Source: Linanthus parryae
Lineage: Eukaryota > Streptophyta > Magnoliopsida > Ericales > Polemoniaceae
Assembly: GCA_023055425.1 (NCBI GenBank)
Contig: JALGPY010000007.1
Coordinates: 87,941,136 to 88,005,135 of the forward strand
Length of the DNA: 64,000 nucleotides
Direction: 5' to 3'
Positions 32,587 through 43,629 of the stretch are shown in pieces. Positions within the stretch are counted from its first letter, which is position 1; every line of letters begins with the position of its first letter. Made by a program: the position numbers and the translations under genes. The notes under the pieces were generated by a model. That model did no database searches, had not been told where the DNA came from, and saw only the letters and a list, made by a program, of their open reading frames with translations.

Positions 32587-35500
32587 ACAACCAAAACGTC
32601 ACTACGCGCTTTGGAAGTACAAGTGGGGCAGTTAGCACAGCAGCTAACAGAGAGACGGCCAGGAAACCTACCCTCGAATACAGTAAATAATCCACGGGCT
32701 CAGATCAATGCTATCTCCACTCGGAGTGGATTGGCACTGCAGGATCCACCGTATCCCAGCCACGCACGTGCAGAAAATTCGAAAGAAGTAGAACGCAACT
32801 TGTCGGGCCAGGATAACAGCACAGTCGACCGCCCCCAGCCGAAGGGCTCGGTTGAGCAGGATGCAGTGCAGAACGAGACAGATGTAGGAACGGTACCTGT
32901 CTCCAAGGAGGTGCCATACCCCTTGCGAACACGAAGGAGGGATGACAGCAAGGACTACGCCAGGTTTCTCGAGATGTTCAAACAACTGCAGATTAACATA
33001 CCTTTTGCCGAGGCTTTGGCTAAGATGCCCACTTACGCCAAATTCCTCAAGGAAATCTTGTATGGGAGGAGGCGGATGAGCGATTTCGAGACCATAAACC
33101 TGACGGCAGAAGTGAGCAATTGTGTGAAGAATGGGCTACCGAGGAAGAGAAAGGATCCTGGCAGTTTTGTTATACCGGTTACCCTAGGTAATGCTTACAC
33201 GGGAAAGGCTCTGTGTGACCTGGGGGCCAGCATGAATCTGATGCCGTTGACGATTTTCAAAAGTTTGAAAGTCGGTGAACCCCGACCCACCAGAATCATG
33301 CTGCAGATGGCAGACAGGTCCGTAAAACAGACTTATGGGGTTATCGAGCATATTCTGGTCAAGGTCGGCGAGCTGATTTTTCCGGCAGATTTCGTCATCC
33401 TGGACATGCAGGCAGGGGAGGTACCGCTCATACTTGGCAGGCCGTTTTTGGCCACTGGCGAACCAATGATAAACTGCAAGAGCGGGGAGCTGACCATGCA
33501 GATTAACGAGGAAAAGGTGAAATTCAACGTTTTCAAAAATCTGCAACTGCCAAATTACTACGACCACGAGGATATCTTTTCCATAGACGTGGTTGACGAA
33601 GGTTGGGAAAACGAGGAGATGGACCAATTGTGGGAAGAGATCGACAGCATGTACGGGGAAGAGAAGGAGAAGACTCGTCGCGAACACGCCATGAGAGCCG
33701 AGGACTGGACCACTTTGCACCGGGACGAAGACGGCGGGCAAAAGATGATTCTGGTCCCGTCACTCAAGGAGCCACCCACACTGGAGCTGAAACCGCTCCC
33801 GAGCCATCTCAGGTATGCATACATTGGTGAAAATAGTACTCTGCCCGTAATTGTTTCGTCTCGTTTATCTCAGGAACAGGAGCAGAAACTGCTGGAAGTA
33901 TTGCAAGAGCATAAGGAAGCAATCGCCTGGACGATTGCAGATATCAAGGGTATCAGCCCCTCCTACTGCATGCACAAAATCCGAATTGAAGAAGGCAAGA
34001 AACCGGTGATTCAGCCCCAGCGGAGACTGAATCCGAACATGAAGGACGTTGTGCGAAAAGAGGTCATGAAGTGGCTGGAAGCGGGAATCATATACCCCAT
34101 ATCGGACAGCACGTGGATCAGCCCGGTCCAGTGCCTGCCCAAAAAGGGGGGTATTACGGTGGTGCAGAATAACGACCAGGAGCAGATCGCGCAGCGCACC
34201 ATTACAGGCTGGCGGATCTGCATGGATTACCGGAGGCTAAACGACGCAACACTGAAGGACCACTTCCCGCTGCCATTCATGGACCAGATGCTGGACCGGC
34301 TCGCCCACCACGCCTATTACTGTTTTCTGGACGGGTATTCCGGGTACAACCAGATTTGCATAGCCCCGGAAGATCAGGAAAAGACGACGTTCACCTGCCC
34401 ATACGGTACGTTCGCGTTTCGGCGCATGCCGTTCGGGTTGTGTAACGCTCCTGCAACGTTCCAGAGATGTATGATGGCGATTTTTTCCGACATGATCGAG
34501 AAAAATCTGGAGGTCTTCATGGACGACTTTTCACTATTTGGGGACAGTTTCGATGACTGCCTGTTCCATTTGGGTCAGGTTCTGATCCGATGCAAGAAGG
34601 CGAATTCGGTGCTCAATTGGGAAAAGTGTCACTTTATGGTCACCGAGGGGATCGTGCTGGGTCACAGAATTTCCAGCAAAGGACTCGAAGTGGACAGGGC
34701 TAAGATCGAGGTGATAAAGCAGCTTCCATACCCGACGAACGTAAGGGCGATCAAAAGTTTTCTGGGACATGCAGGATTTTACCGAAGGTTCATCAAAGAC
34801 TTTTCCAAGATCACAAAGCCACTCTGCGCTTTACTCGGAAAAGACGTACCCTTTGATTTCGATGCAGCATGTCGGCAGGCTTTTGACCATTTGAAAGAGA
34901 AGCTGACCACAGCCCCGGTTATAACCACGCCGGATTGGTCACTCCCGTTTGAGCTGATGTGTGACGCCAGCGACTACGCAGTCGGGGCAGTTTTGGGACA
35001 GCGAAAGGATAAGGTCTGCCACGTCATTTATTATGCGAGTCGGGTACTCAACGATGCCCAGCTCAACTATGGCACGACAGAAAAAGAACTGCTGGCCGTG
35101 GTGTATGCCCTGGACAAATTCAGGCCCTATCTGGTCGGGTCAAAAGTTATCGTTTTTACCGACCATAGTGCCCTGAAATACCTGAGGGACAAGAAGGACG
35201 CGAAACCGAGACTGTTGAGGTGGGTACTACTGATGCAGGAATTCGACGTGGAAATACGGGACAAGAAAAGAGTTGAGAACGTGGTAGCGGATCACCTATC
35301 CAGACTCGAGAACGTGAAGGTGGACCCGGTGCCGATCAAGGAAAACTTCCTGGACGAGCATATCATGGCAGTGAAAATCGGGAGACCATGGTATTATGCC
35401 ATAGCCAATTACTTGGTAACTGGCACGCTTCTTGAGGATCTCACCCCGTCTCAGCGGAAAAAGTTCGTTTCCGAAAATCGACAGTATTTCTGGGATGACC

Positions 35501-36675
35501 CGTACTTGTTCAAACAGGGGGCCGATAACATCCTGAGAAGGTGTATCCCGACCCACGAGGCCTGGAACGTGATCCGACACTGCCACTCATCACAGTGTGG
35601 GGGTCATTTTGGGGGAACGCGAACAGCTCATAAAATACTGCAGTCCGGTTTTTTCTGGCCGACAATCTTCAAGGACTGTCACGACTATGTGCAGGGATGT
35701 GATAGATGCCAGAGAACAGGAAACACGTCACATCGGGACGAGATGCCGATGACCGTGTGGCAGGAAGTAGAGCCTTATGATGTATGGGGAATCGACTTTA
35801 TGGGACCATTCCCGTCATCCATGGGTAACCTCTACATTCTGCTGGCAGTGGATTATGTGACGAAGTGGATCGAAGCAATCGCGTGTCAGAAAAACGATGC
35901 AGCTACCGTTGAGCGTTTTCTGAAACGTAACATTTTCACTCGTTTCGGGACTCCCAGGGCAATGATTAGTGACGAGGGCTCTCACTTCATCAATCGAGTT
36001 TTTGCAAAAGTTCTGAAACATTACGGCGTGTCAGTTCATAAAGTCTCGTTACCCTACCATTCGCAGACAAACGGGCAAGCCGAGGTTTCGAATCGAGAGA
36101 TCAAGAGCATACTCGAGAAAACAGTGAATCTCGGCCGAAAGGATTGGTCCGTCAGACTGGACGATGCGCTTTGGGCCTGCAGGACTGCTTTCAAAACACC
36201 GCTGGGAATGTCACCATACCAGCTCGTATTTGGGAAAGCGTGCCACTTACCGGTGGAATTGGAGCACAAGACGTATTGGGCCATCAAACTGCTCAACCTG
36301 GATCAGAATCTAGCAGGAGATAAGAGGAAGATGGCACTGCTGGAATTAGAGGAATTCCGCAGAACGGCTTTCGAGAGCGCCAAAATTTACAAAGAGAAGA
36401 CAAAGAAGTGGCATGATCACCGTATCACGCCAAAGCAGTTTAACGAAGGCGACAAAGTGCTTCTCTACAATACCTGGATGCGGTTCTTTCCGGGAAAGTT
36501 GAGGTCTCGTTGGTCGGGCCCGTTCATCATCAAGCAGATTTTTGCATGGGGAGCATTCGAGCTGGAAAATCCAAAAGACAAGTCCAGTTTCAGGGTGAAC
36601 GGGAATCGGATCAAACCGTATCTCGAGACCGCCGAAGTCGTCAAAATAGACCCGGTCTATTTTGATGACCCGTAA
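32587..36675 (+). pseudogene. Rest of gag-pol of Athila element B': protease, RT, RNase H, integrase
   Basis: An uninterrupted frame of about 1360 codons in the same phase as gag. It starts without a convincing ATG, so expression would depend on gag. The first ~150 codons are the gag C-terminal part. Protease: [12 protein letters not shown], Asp at 33217-33219. [13 protein letters not shown] and catalytic FMDD at about 34515-34526. RNase [14 protein letters not shown] at about 34948-34990. Integrase: HHCC (H...H...C-x2-C, about 35575-35715), catalytic Asp at 35794-35796 and 35971-35973, Glu at 36082-36084, and a C-terminal part with RSRWSGPFI. All catalytic residues I checked are present. It is classed as broken only because of the upstream stops; the enzymes themselves look intact. 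Confidence 0.9.
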
Positions 36676-37769
36676 GAGGTAACAAAGTCGGTTCGTCGAC
36701 CATAAGTTACAAGGCGCTGTTTGGGAGGCAACCCAAATTAATCGTTAATTAATTTATTTTTATTATTTTATTACGTTATTACCATCAGTTCTGAATTTTC
36801 GAGAGAGGCGAGATGAGCGGGTTTTTGACTTTGAATTTGAGAATGTGCAGAAATAATAAAATTCAAAACAGCCAGAACCGGGAAAACAGAGGAAGAGAGA
36901 CAATTTGAAAAAAAAAAAAAATAAAGCTGCTGGCTGCGTATATACGCAGCCCTCCGTATATACGCAACCAGGGGCTTTATTTTTTTATTTTTTTGTTTTC
37001 TTTTTGATTTCTGATTGAGTATATACGCAGTATTGCGTATATACGCAAACAGAAAGAAAAAAAATGTAATTTTTTCAAAACCCCAAGGGCATTTTGGTCA
37101 TTTTGAAAAAATTAGGGTTTTAAAGGGGGGGAGGCCGCGGCTCACCATTGTTGCACCTCCTCTCTCTCTCTTCCTCCATTTTCTCTCACTTGAAGAACAA
37201 GGATTTTGCCTCGGACCTCCGAATCAAAATTCGGGCACATTTCTGGAATCCCCTCGTCGCAAGGAGCAAGTTTCATCCATCAAAATCCAGAAACAAGCGA
37301 AAATCGAGCGGGAAATTCCCATCTAAAAGTGGGGTGTTCTTGAGGAAAAGTGCCAATTTGAAGGTGTTAGAGCAAGAACTAGCAAAAAACCGTACAAGGG
37401 AACGTGAACGAGGAGATCGAGGGCTTCGATTTGGTGGGTTCGGATTTCAATTCCGGACAGTTACGTTTTCCGGCGATTATTCCGGCGACCGCCGGCGACT
37501 TTTCCGGCGACTTTCCGGGCAGAATCTCCGGTTTTCACCCCTGCTTAGGGAAGGTCGAAAATCTCATCTCTCGCTTTATTTTTTCGTTTTGGCACGGCCC
37601 GTAGTCGGGCCTGTTATTTTCGGTATTTTTGATTTTGGAGCGGCACTTGCCGTGTGGATCTCTGGTAGCTCTTAGGTGGACTATCTATTGAGACACACTT
37701 GTTACGTGCACGTTTCACATTTTTGCTTCATATTCCCGAGTTGGCACGTTTTACGAGGTTGTGACTGTT
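36676..37769 (+). other. Spacer between pol and additional ORF with four palindrome sites
   Basis: It opens with the GTCGACC...GGGAGGCAACCC signature (36690-36735). Palindromes start at 36935 (perfect), 36953 (one mismatch, TCCG), 37016 (one mismatch, TGAG) and 37034 (perfect), as two pairs, each with an 18-bp period. A pyrimidine-rich and then CGGCGA-rich stretch follows (37140-37520). No gene is seen; open frames at 37015-37675 are not coding-like. It may hold a promoter for the additional ORF. Confidence 0.65.
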
Positions 37770-39577
37770 ATGGAGTTTACAGTACCGGTCCTAGAACAAG
37801 ACCGAGACGAGATCCCTACTGACTATGACGCGTAGGAAATCACCTCTAGGAGGTTTGACAGTTTTCGGTTCGTGAACCATTACGCTCATTTTTACTTTTT
37901 GACCGCGACGAAAATGGGTCATAGACTTCCCCTAGACTACCATTTTGAGGTCGACCACATGAACATGCCGCCAGAGATGGCAGATTTTGCGAGTCGTCCG
38001 GAAATTTTCGGACAGTCCTTAGCAGGGTTTCCGGAGGTGTCTAGTTCCTCCTTGGTGCGTGAGTTTTACGCCAACCTCATGCATAAGGGGGCGGGTGAGG
38101 CCAACGGGGAAGTCCGATGGGTGTACTGTCGGCGGCAGTTTTTACTGGTCACGGTGGATAGTATCCGCCAAGCGTATGGGATCCCGTTGCGCCACTTCTC
38201 GTGCGCATATGTTGAGTGTGCAGACTACCCGCCTAGCGATTCTGAGCTTTTGCGGGTTGTGACTAGTGGGTACCCGGGTGCCAATTTCGAGAGAGAGGGT
38301 GCTGGTGAGATAGGCAAGAAATTGCATTCTCGTTTTATTACCGGGCCGCCACGTTGGTGGGCCGAGTGGGTAGTGAACAGGGTAGTGGGTATCAAGCATT
38401 TTACCCACCTTGACTATCAGTACGTACTCTTAGTCTACTGCCTTGTTCTCCGACGAGAGGTCGACATTCCTCGTCGTATCTGGGTGTACATGCAGGAGCG
38501 GAACAACACCGCGAGCCACAAGGGGTTGGGGTACGCCAACCTCATAGCCAAACTGGCGCGGGAGTTTGAGGTTCCTATGCACGATGTTGAGGGTGATTTA
38601 CTTCCTCCTAGGCCACGGCCTTATAGGAAGATCATTTCCCGTAACCCGGGCCCACCAGAGCCGGTCGTTGACCTCGATGAGGATGACGATATTATGGATG
38701 AGGACCCGGCTCCTGCACCTGCACCTGCCCCTGCCCCTGCCCCTAGGAGGCGTTCGACTCAGGAGCGACCAGCCAGTCGCCAGGCATCGGCCGGACTTCG
38801 GAGATGTCGTACTAGTCGAGAGAGTGAGCGTCCCGAGTCGAGTCGCCAGGGGACTGAGAGGAATGCCCCGCTCAGCCAGCCCGACAGCGAGGTGAGCCGG
38901 CCCCACGAGCCGAACCGACCCCGCGAGCTAGACCAGCCCCGCCACGTAGATTGCCCCGAGTTGACGAGAGATTTGAGGGGTGTTGTGGCGGACAGAAGTC
39001 CGTCGGGGAGAAAGTGCTTGAGAGCGTGGGCAAGCTTTGGAGAGCTTTGACGCATACTCGCCGGACTCAGCGGAAGGTCACGAAGGACACCCACGCTACC
39101 CTAGCTAGCATTCGAGAGGAGCAGCGGGAGGTAGCTCGGCACGCTGGCCGAGAACCGCCACTCCCGCTGTATTTTCCTCCTACCTACTCTAGAAGCTTCA
39201 CCACGAGTTGGTCGGATGACGGGGACTCCAGCGAGTTTACCTCAGCTCCACCACCCCCGACCTAGCCACCTCCCCCGACTCAGCCATCACCGCCACCTGT
39301 GAGACAGGAGAGACGGCAGCCTGGGACACGATCCCGGCAGCCCACAGGCCGTCAGGCTGGGTCCCGTACCCAGCAGCCTTCGAGTGGCAGGACGACATTG
39401 CGATCCCAGCCACCGAGCAGTTGGACTGGGTCAGAGTCGCAGTCCTCTGATTACCGGCCCCGTGCACGTGCGCGTCAGCCGGTCGTCTATCGGACTGATT
39501 CAGGTAGCAGCTCGCCGGGTAGCATATCCGGTACGTCCGAGACCGCGTCAGACCCGACATTTTTTCCGGACGAGTGA
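37770..39577 (+). pseudogene. Additional ORF of Athila element B' (plant transposon protein domain), broken
   Basis: The likely start is the ATG at 37770 (MEFTVPVLEQDRDEI). A TAG at 37833-37835 interrupts codon 22, and the frame then runs open from 37872. The central part (about residues 60-270) has the pattern of the putative plant transposon protein domain, with WVYCRRQFLLVTVDSIRQAY and YVLLVYCLVLRREVDIPRRI. A proline-alanine run (PAPAPAPAPAPR) follows. Near 38950-39000 a frameshift moves the sensible reading to another frame with a coiled-coil stretch, a TAG at 39263-39265, a Ser/Gln/Arg-rich part, and an end at PTFFPDE (39577). Position matches the env-like region of Athila elements, but I see no signal peptide or clear membrane segment. 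Function is not known. Confidence 0.7.
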
Positions 39578-41494
39578 GTGCCATGAGGGCATGCCACCTC
39601 TTAGTGTGGGGGTGGTAGTCGTGTCTGCATTAACCCGGTCTGCACGTTTTTTCGTATTTATTTGCAGTTTTTATGTTTATTTTTGATTCAGCATATTTTC
39701 TTTATTTGAGTCAACCCACCACAAACATTCTGGCCGTGCATTGTATATATTTAAAAAAAAATTGAAAAATTAAAAATTTTTTATGCTGCTGGTTGGGTAT
39801 ATACGCAGACCTGCGTATATACGCAAACAGCAAGTTAATTATTTTTCAAAAAAAAAAGTTTAAAATCAGAAAATTTTGAGAAAGGGCAATCGAGATAACG
39901 AAAACAGTGAAAAAATTGAGTTTGAATCCTTTGAAAGAGAAGAAAACTTGCACCGAGGTATAGTAGATAGGTGAGAGCCAGTGACCTTTGGAATCCGCAA
40001 GTAATTATCACCAGAGCTAAAAATCCGACTAGTTGCTACACCACCGTCACATAGGTAGTCGACAACCCGCCCACGGGCGCCGTCACGGTCATCGCATTTT
40101 TCGGTGGAGTGACTGGCTATCAAGGGACCTCACGTCCTGTTTCTTACCCCTAGGTCCAATTAGTCAACCCGTTTGAAGCCATTTACCCTCTTTCTTCGTA
40201 GCCACTTTAGCCTAGGCAGCCTTCTTTGAGACCTCATCAGTCGATAGTTGGCTATTCTACGTGTTATGACGGAGGGAGTGAGTAGGGCAGGTTTTAGATG
40301 GGAGAGCTTCATGATTATCGGTTTTGGACAATTTTGATATCGACACGTTTTTCGAGGGAAGGACAGGGTGAGTTAGTGGCGACAGTGCATTAATTTGCGG
40401 AGGTGGATCACTTCACTACATAGTGACCACAGGAGGAGTTAGTCGCGTGCGGGCATCGTTTCGCACAAAACGGGGTTCCGGGGGGGTTGTAGAGTCAATT
40501 GGTGGTTGTGCCGTTTTTCTACATATTTGGTGATGAGGAGGTTCGGTGGGACTGCACAGTATTATCTCGACTACAGGATTAGCGCTTCAGAATTAGTGTG
40601 GGGGTACTTCACATGAGGACATTTTACGTACCCCACGACAGAGATTTATTTTCACTCACTCAGCTTTACTCAGTTTAGTATTGTCAGTATTCGTGTACGT
40701 TTGTATATATAGTTGTGTTATAAAAAAAATGAATGAAAAAAAAAGAAATGAAAAAAAAAGATAAAAAGAAAAGAAAAAGAAAAAGCAGAAAAATCATGAT
40801 CTAGTTTTTAGTTTGTTGATGTTTTTGTTATTTAAATAAGAAGCTGAGTGAGTGGCACAATTTTTCGAGACATTTACACCACTTCACATTTGTGGCCGCG
40901 AGCACGGCGAAGACACACCGGGGGACAGGAGAATTGGGAAAGTAGGAACTTAGGTGTTTCGGGCAGTTTTTCGGGATCTCGGTGAGGGGTGTGAGTTTGG
41001 TAAATTGTGAGAATGTCATAACAAGTAGGATTATGCCATACCTTGATACATATATTTATCCTACCTGATTAGACACAGATCCTTTCGGAAACAGCTCGGA
41101 TGGTAAGTTAGCTAGGGATTTGCTCAGTTTGATAACCAAAGTAATAGTACTTTGGTCCAGCCCTTAACTCCACCATATAAATCTGTTCAGACTTACCGAT
41201 CGCTTGCAGGGAAGTACATTCTGAAAAGGATGAGATCACGAGGACACACTGTTTATGTTTTTGAGGTTGCCCGATCTCACCAAAAATATTTTCGTAATTA
41301 GTCTGTTTTGAGTCGTTTGAGTCTGTGTGTATTCTATCTGAGTCGGTTTTTCTATCGAGTCGTCCGGTTGAAAGGTTCGGGTCGAAAGAGTGTGCAACGG
41401 TAGGGTATGTACAGAGTCAGTCTCACGAGGACAGAAATGCAGGCTAGAGTTGGCAGGATTGCTCGGGACGAGCAATGTTTAGTGCGGGGGTATT
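39578..41494 (+). other. 3' non-coding region with palindrome pair and purine tracts
   Basis: Palindromes start at 39794 (one mismatch, TGGG) and 39812 (perfect), again 18 bp apart. AGTGTGGGGGT occurs at 39603-39613 and 40595-40605, and AGTGCGGGGGT at 41481-41491 directly before the 3' LTR; the last is the expected plus-strand primer tract. An A-rich stretch (GAAAAAAAAAG units) lies at 40725-40790. No gene is seen. Confidence 0.65.
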
Positions 41495-43056
41495 TGATAA
41501 CGCCCAATTAGGGGTTATCTTTTAGCCTGATTTCACGAGTGTTTGTGTCGGAAATAGCGGTTTTTGCCGGAAAATGCCTTAGAATGCCTCGGGAATCTAG
41601 AACGAGACGTTTATTTGTACTTCCTGGATTTCTGCTTATTTATTGCTATATTTGGATTTGATCGCGGGTTTTCGTTCGTGTTGCCTTTTTAGGAACAGGT
41701 TCGGAAGGTGCATCGGGAAGCGTGTCGGGACCAAGCCGGGACCGTCTCGGGAAACGTGCGCAGGACCGGGACAAGACGGGAACACGGAAAAGCAGGAGAA
41801 CACTCAGGGAGGCAAACCGGGAGCGTCAGGCAGAAGAGTGGGACCCAGGGGACCCAACCAAGCCCACCAAAGGACCAAGCAGGGCCCCCATCTCCACCCC
41901 CTGCCTGCGTATATACGCAGGCCTGCGTATATACGCAGCCTTGCGTATATACGCAGGCAGGGAGGGAGATGGGGAGGAGGAGAGATGGCCCTAGCCAGTT
42001 TGACTTTTTGGTCAAAGACGGTGGACCGATGGCAGATTCCGTAATTTCTGGCGCACGCATTTCGGGGAAAACAGCACTATTTAAAGACTCGTCCAGACTC
42101 GTTTTGAGGACACAACACAATTCTCAGCACAACCGAAGGGCAAGTCAGAGCATTCACGGAGAGCACGAAAGCGCGATTCGAGATTCGAAGACTTAGTTTG
42201 ATTTCGTTCTCTCTCTTTATATTCAGAAACTGCGTTTTGTATTATGTCTAGTCGTAGCTAAACTTCTTACCTAGGTTCTCGGTGACCCTAGGGTTTTGTA
42301 TCCAGATTTTATGACTACTTCGTTTATGGATTCACGATGATTATCTTAATTCAGCAAGTTGTATCTGTTATTCTGGCATTGATTATTATTTTATATGCAT
42401 GATAGGATTGATCACCCAGGATTGCTATAGACCCGAGCTTGTAGGTGAAAACGTCAAGTTAGGGTTAGGAAGAAAAGTCAGGATTTAGTACCTTACCTTG
42501 ATAGACCGACCAGAGAAAGGGAGATAGGGCTAGCATTGAAAAACGTGAGACCAACTGTTAGAGAATGTGACCCGGGCCATTCGGACAGGTTAGAAACCCT
42601 AACAGGCTTAGACCGAGACTGCAGATTTAGGCAGCTTAACAAGAATCCGAAAGTTTGCAGGATCGGGATTACGTGTGGAATCTGAAAAGTCACTGCACAC
42701 TGGTACGTTGCACAGATATCGAAACTGCTGAGTGTTTTCATAATCGAACGTAAAACTGAAATCTGTAGAAACCCTAGGGGATCCTGGAGCCTAGTTCTTA
42801 TCTATTATCGTAACAACCGATTCAACTTATTTCAGAAAACGTCACAAAAAATATTTACGTTTATGTTTTTAATTTCTGTTTTTAGTTTAGTAAACTGCAA
42901 TCACAACCTACTCCTCCTTGTTACTACACTCGGTTAACCAAAACTGACAACGTGAGTAAACCCGAAATAGTCCTCGTGGGAACGATCACCCGAGTCTAAT
43001 TGCACCCGGTATTACAAGATTCGTACACTTGCGACAGCACGTTAGTTTGCGCATCA
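41495..43056 (+). repeat. 3' LTR of Athila element B'
   Basis: It matches 29542-31120 with about 1 percent substitutions. It has three palindromes in one cluster where the 5' LTR has two, and lacks the second pair (compare GGCCCTAGCCAGTTTGAC here with the site at 30016-30066). Open frames at 41643-42196 are LTR sequence. Confidence 0.95.
41906..41955. promoter_or_regulatory. Triplet of palindrome TGCGTATATACGCA in the 3' LTR
   Basis: Perfect copies start at 41906, 41924 and 41942, a strict 18-bp period with linkers GGCC and GCCT. The second pair found in the 5' LTR is absent here. Confidence 0.7.
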
Positions 43057-43387
43057 GCTATGTCAGAAACCTTCTTGGTGCCTGGATCATTGGGTTCAAA
43101 GGAAGTGTGAATTATGTGGCCAGATTGAGGCTGAGCTGCAAGGGATCATCACTGGTATGAACCTAATAATTAGAAAATCACGAGGTAACACGTATCTGGA
43201 GTCTGATGAGGTGATCTATTCATCTTGGAAGGAGATATCTCTCAGCAACAGAGAAGATATTGCCACCATTAGAAGATGGACCACCTCCCTCCAGTGTGCT
43301 TTTAAGCATACTGTCATGCTGATGGAATTGAATTCTCAGGACCTCACACCAATCTTCCCCTCCGCCCTAGCTTGGCTATGTGGTTGA
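43057..43387 (+). pseudogene. LINE RNase H fragment, right half
   Basis: It begins with the GCTAT duplication and continues the RNase H frame cut at 29541: GAWIIGFKGSVNYV, then in a shifted frame IEAELQGIITGMNLIIRKS with the catalytic Glu, and YLESDEVIYS with the next acidic residues. It runs out at about 43387. Together with 29330-29541 it dates the Athila insertion after this LINE. The following 43388-43629 holds possible LINE 3' UTR and nothing else I recognise. Confidence 0.65.
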
Positions 43388-43629
43388 AGGCTGACACAAA
43401 CAATGGTGTCTATGTGTAATTTTGTTGTTTTGTTTGCTCGAAGTAGTGAAAGTAGTTTCACTACTTCCAGTTGGTTGGTTGGTCTTCTTGTCTTTCTTTT
43501 CAAAATATGTGGAATTGATACAGTATTTGTATGAAGAATTTTTAGTACATTGATTCTTTTTCCAGCTTCACTATTGATTATTTTAAAATTGCATAACAAT
43601 GTTCTGATTGCTTAAAGTACACACCACCG

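Larger units (their letters stand above)
29542..43056 (+). mobile_element. Complete Athila-type Ty3/Gypsy retrotransposon (B'), 13.5 kb
   Basis: Two LTRs (1579 and 1562 bp) start TGATAACGCCC and end GCGCATCA. They are flanked by the 5-bp duplication GCTAT (29537-29541, 43057-43061). Inside are a tRNA-Asp-type primer site, gag, protease-RT-RNase H-integrase (Gypsy order), an additional ORF and long non-coding spacers. I count roughly 18-20 single-base differences between the LTRs, a little over 1 percent, so the insertion is young. GC content and CpG are much higher than in neighbouring elements. Five in-frame TAG codons and one frameshift interrupt the proteins. The long spacers, the additional ORF and the primer site are typical of the Athila lineage. 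Confidence 0.93.

Noticed and set aside
37015..37675. ORFs between pol and the additional ORF of Athila B'
   Set aside because: They start in the palindromes or in CGGCGA-rich repeats and have no domain or coding bias.
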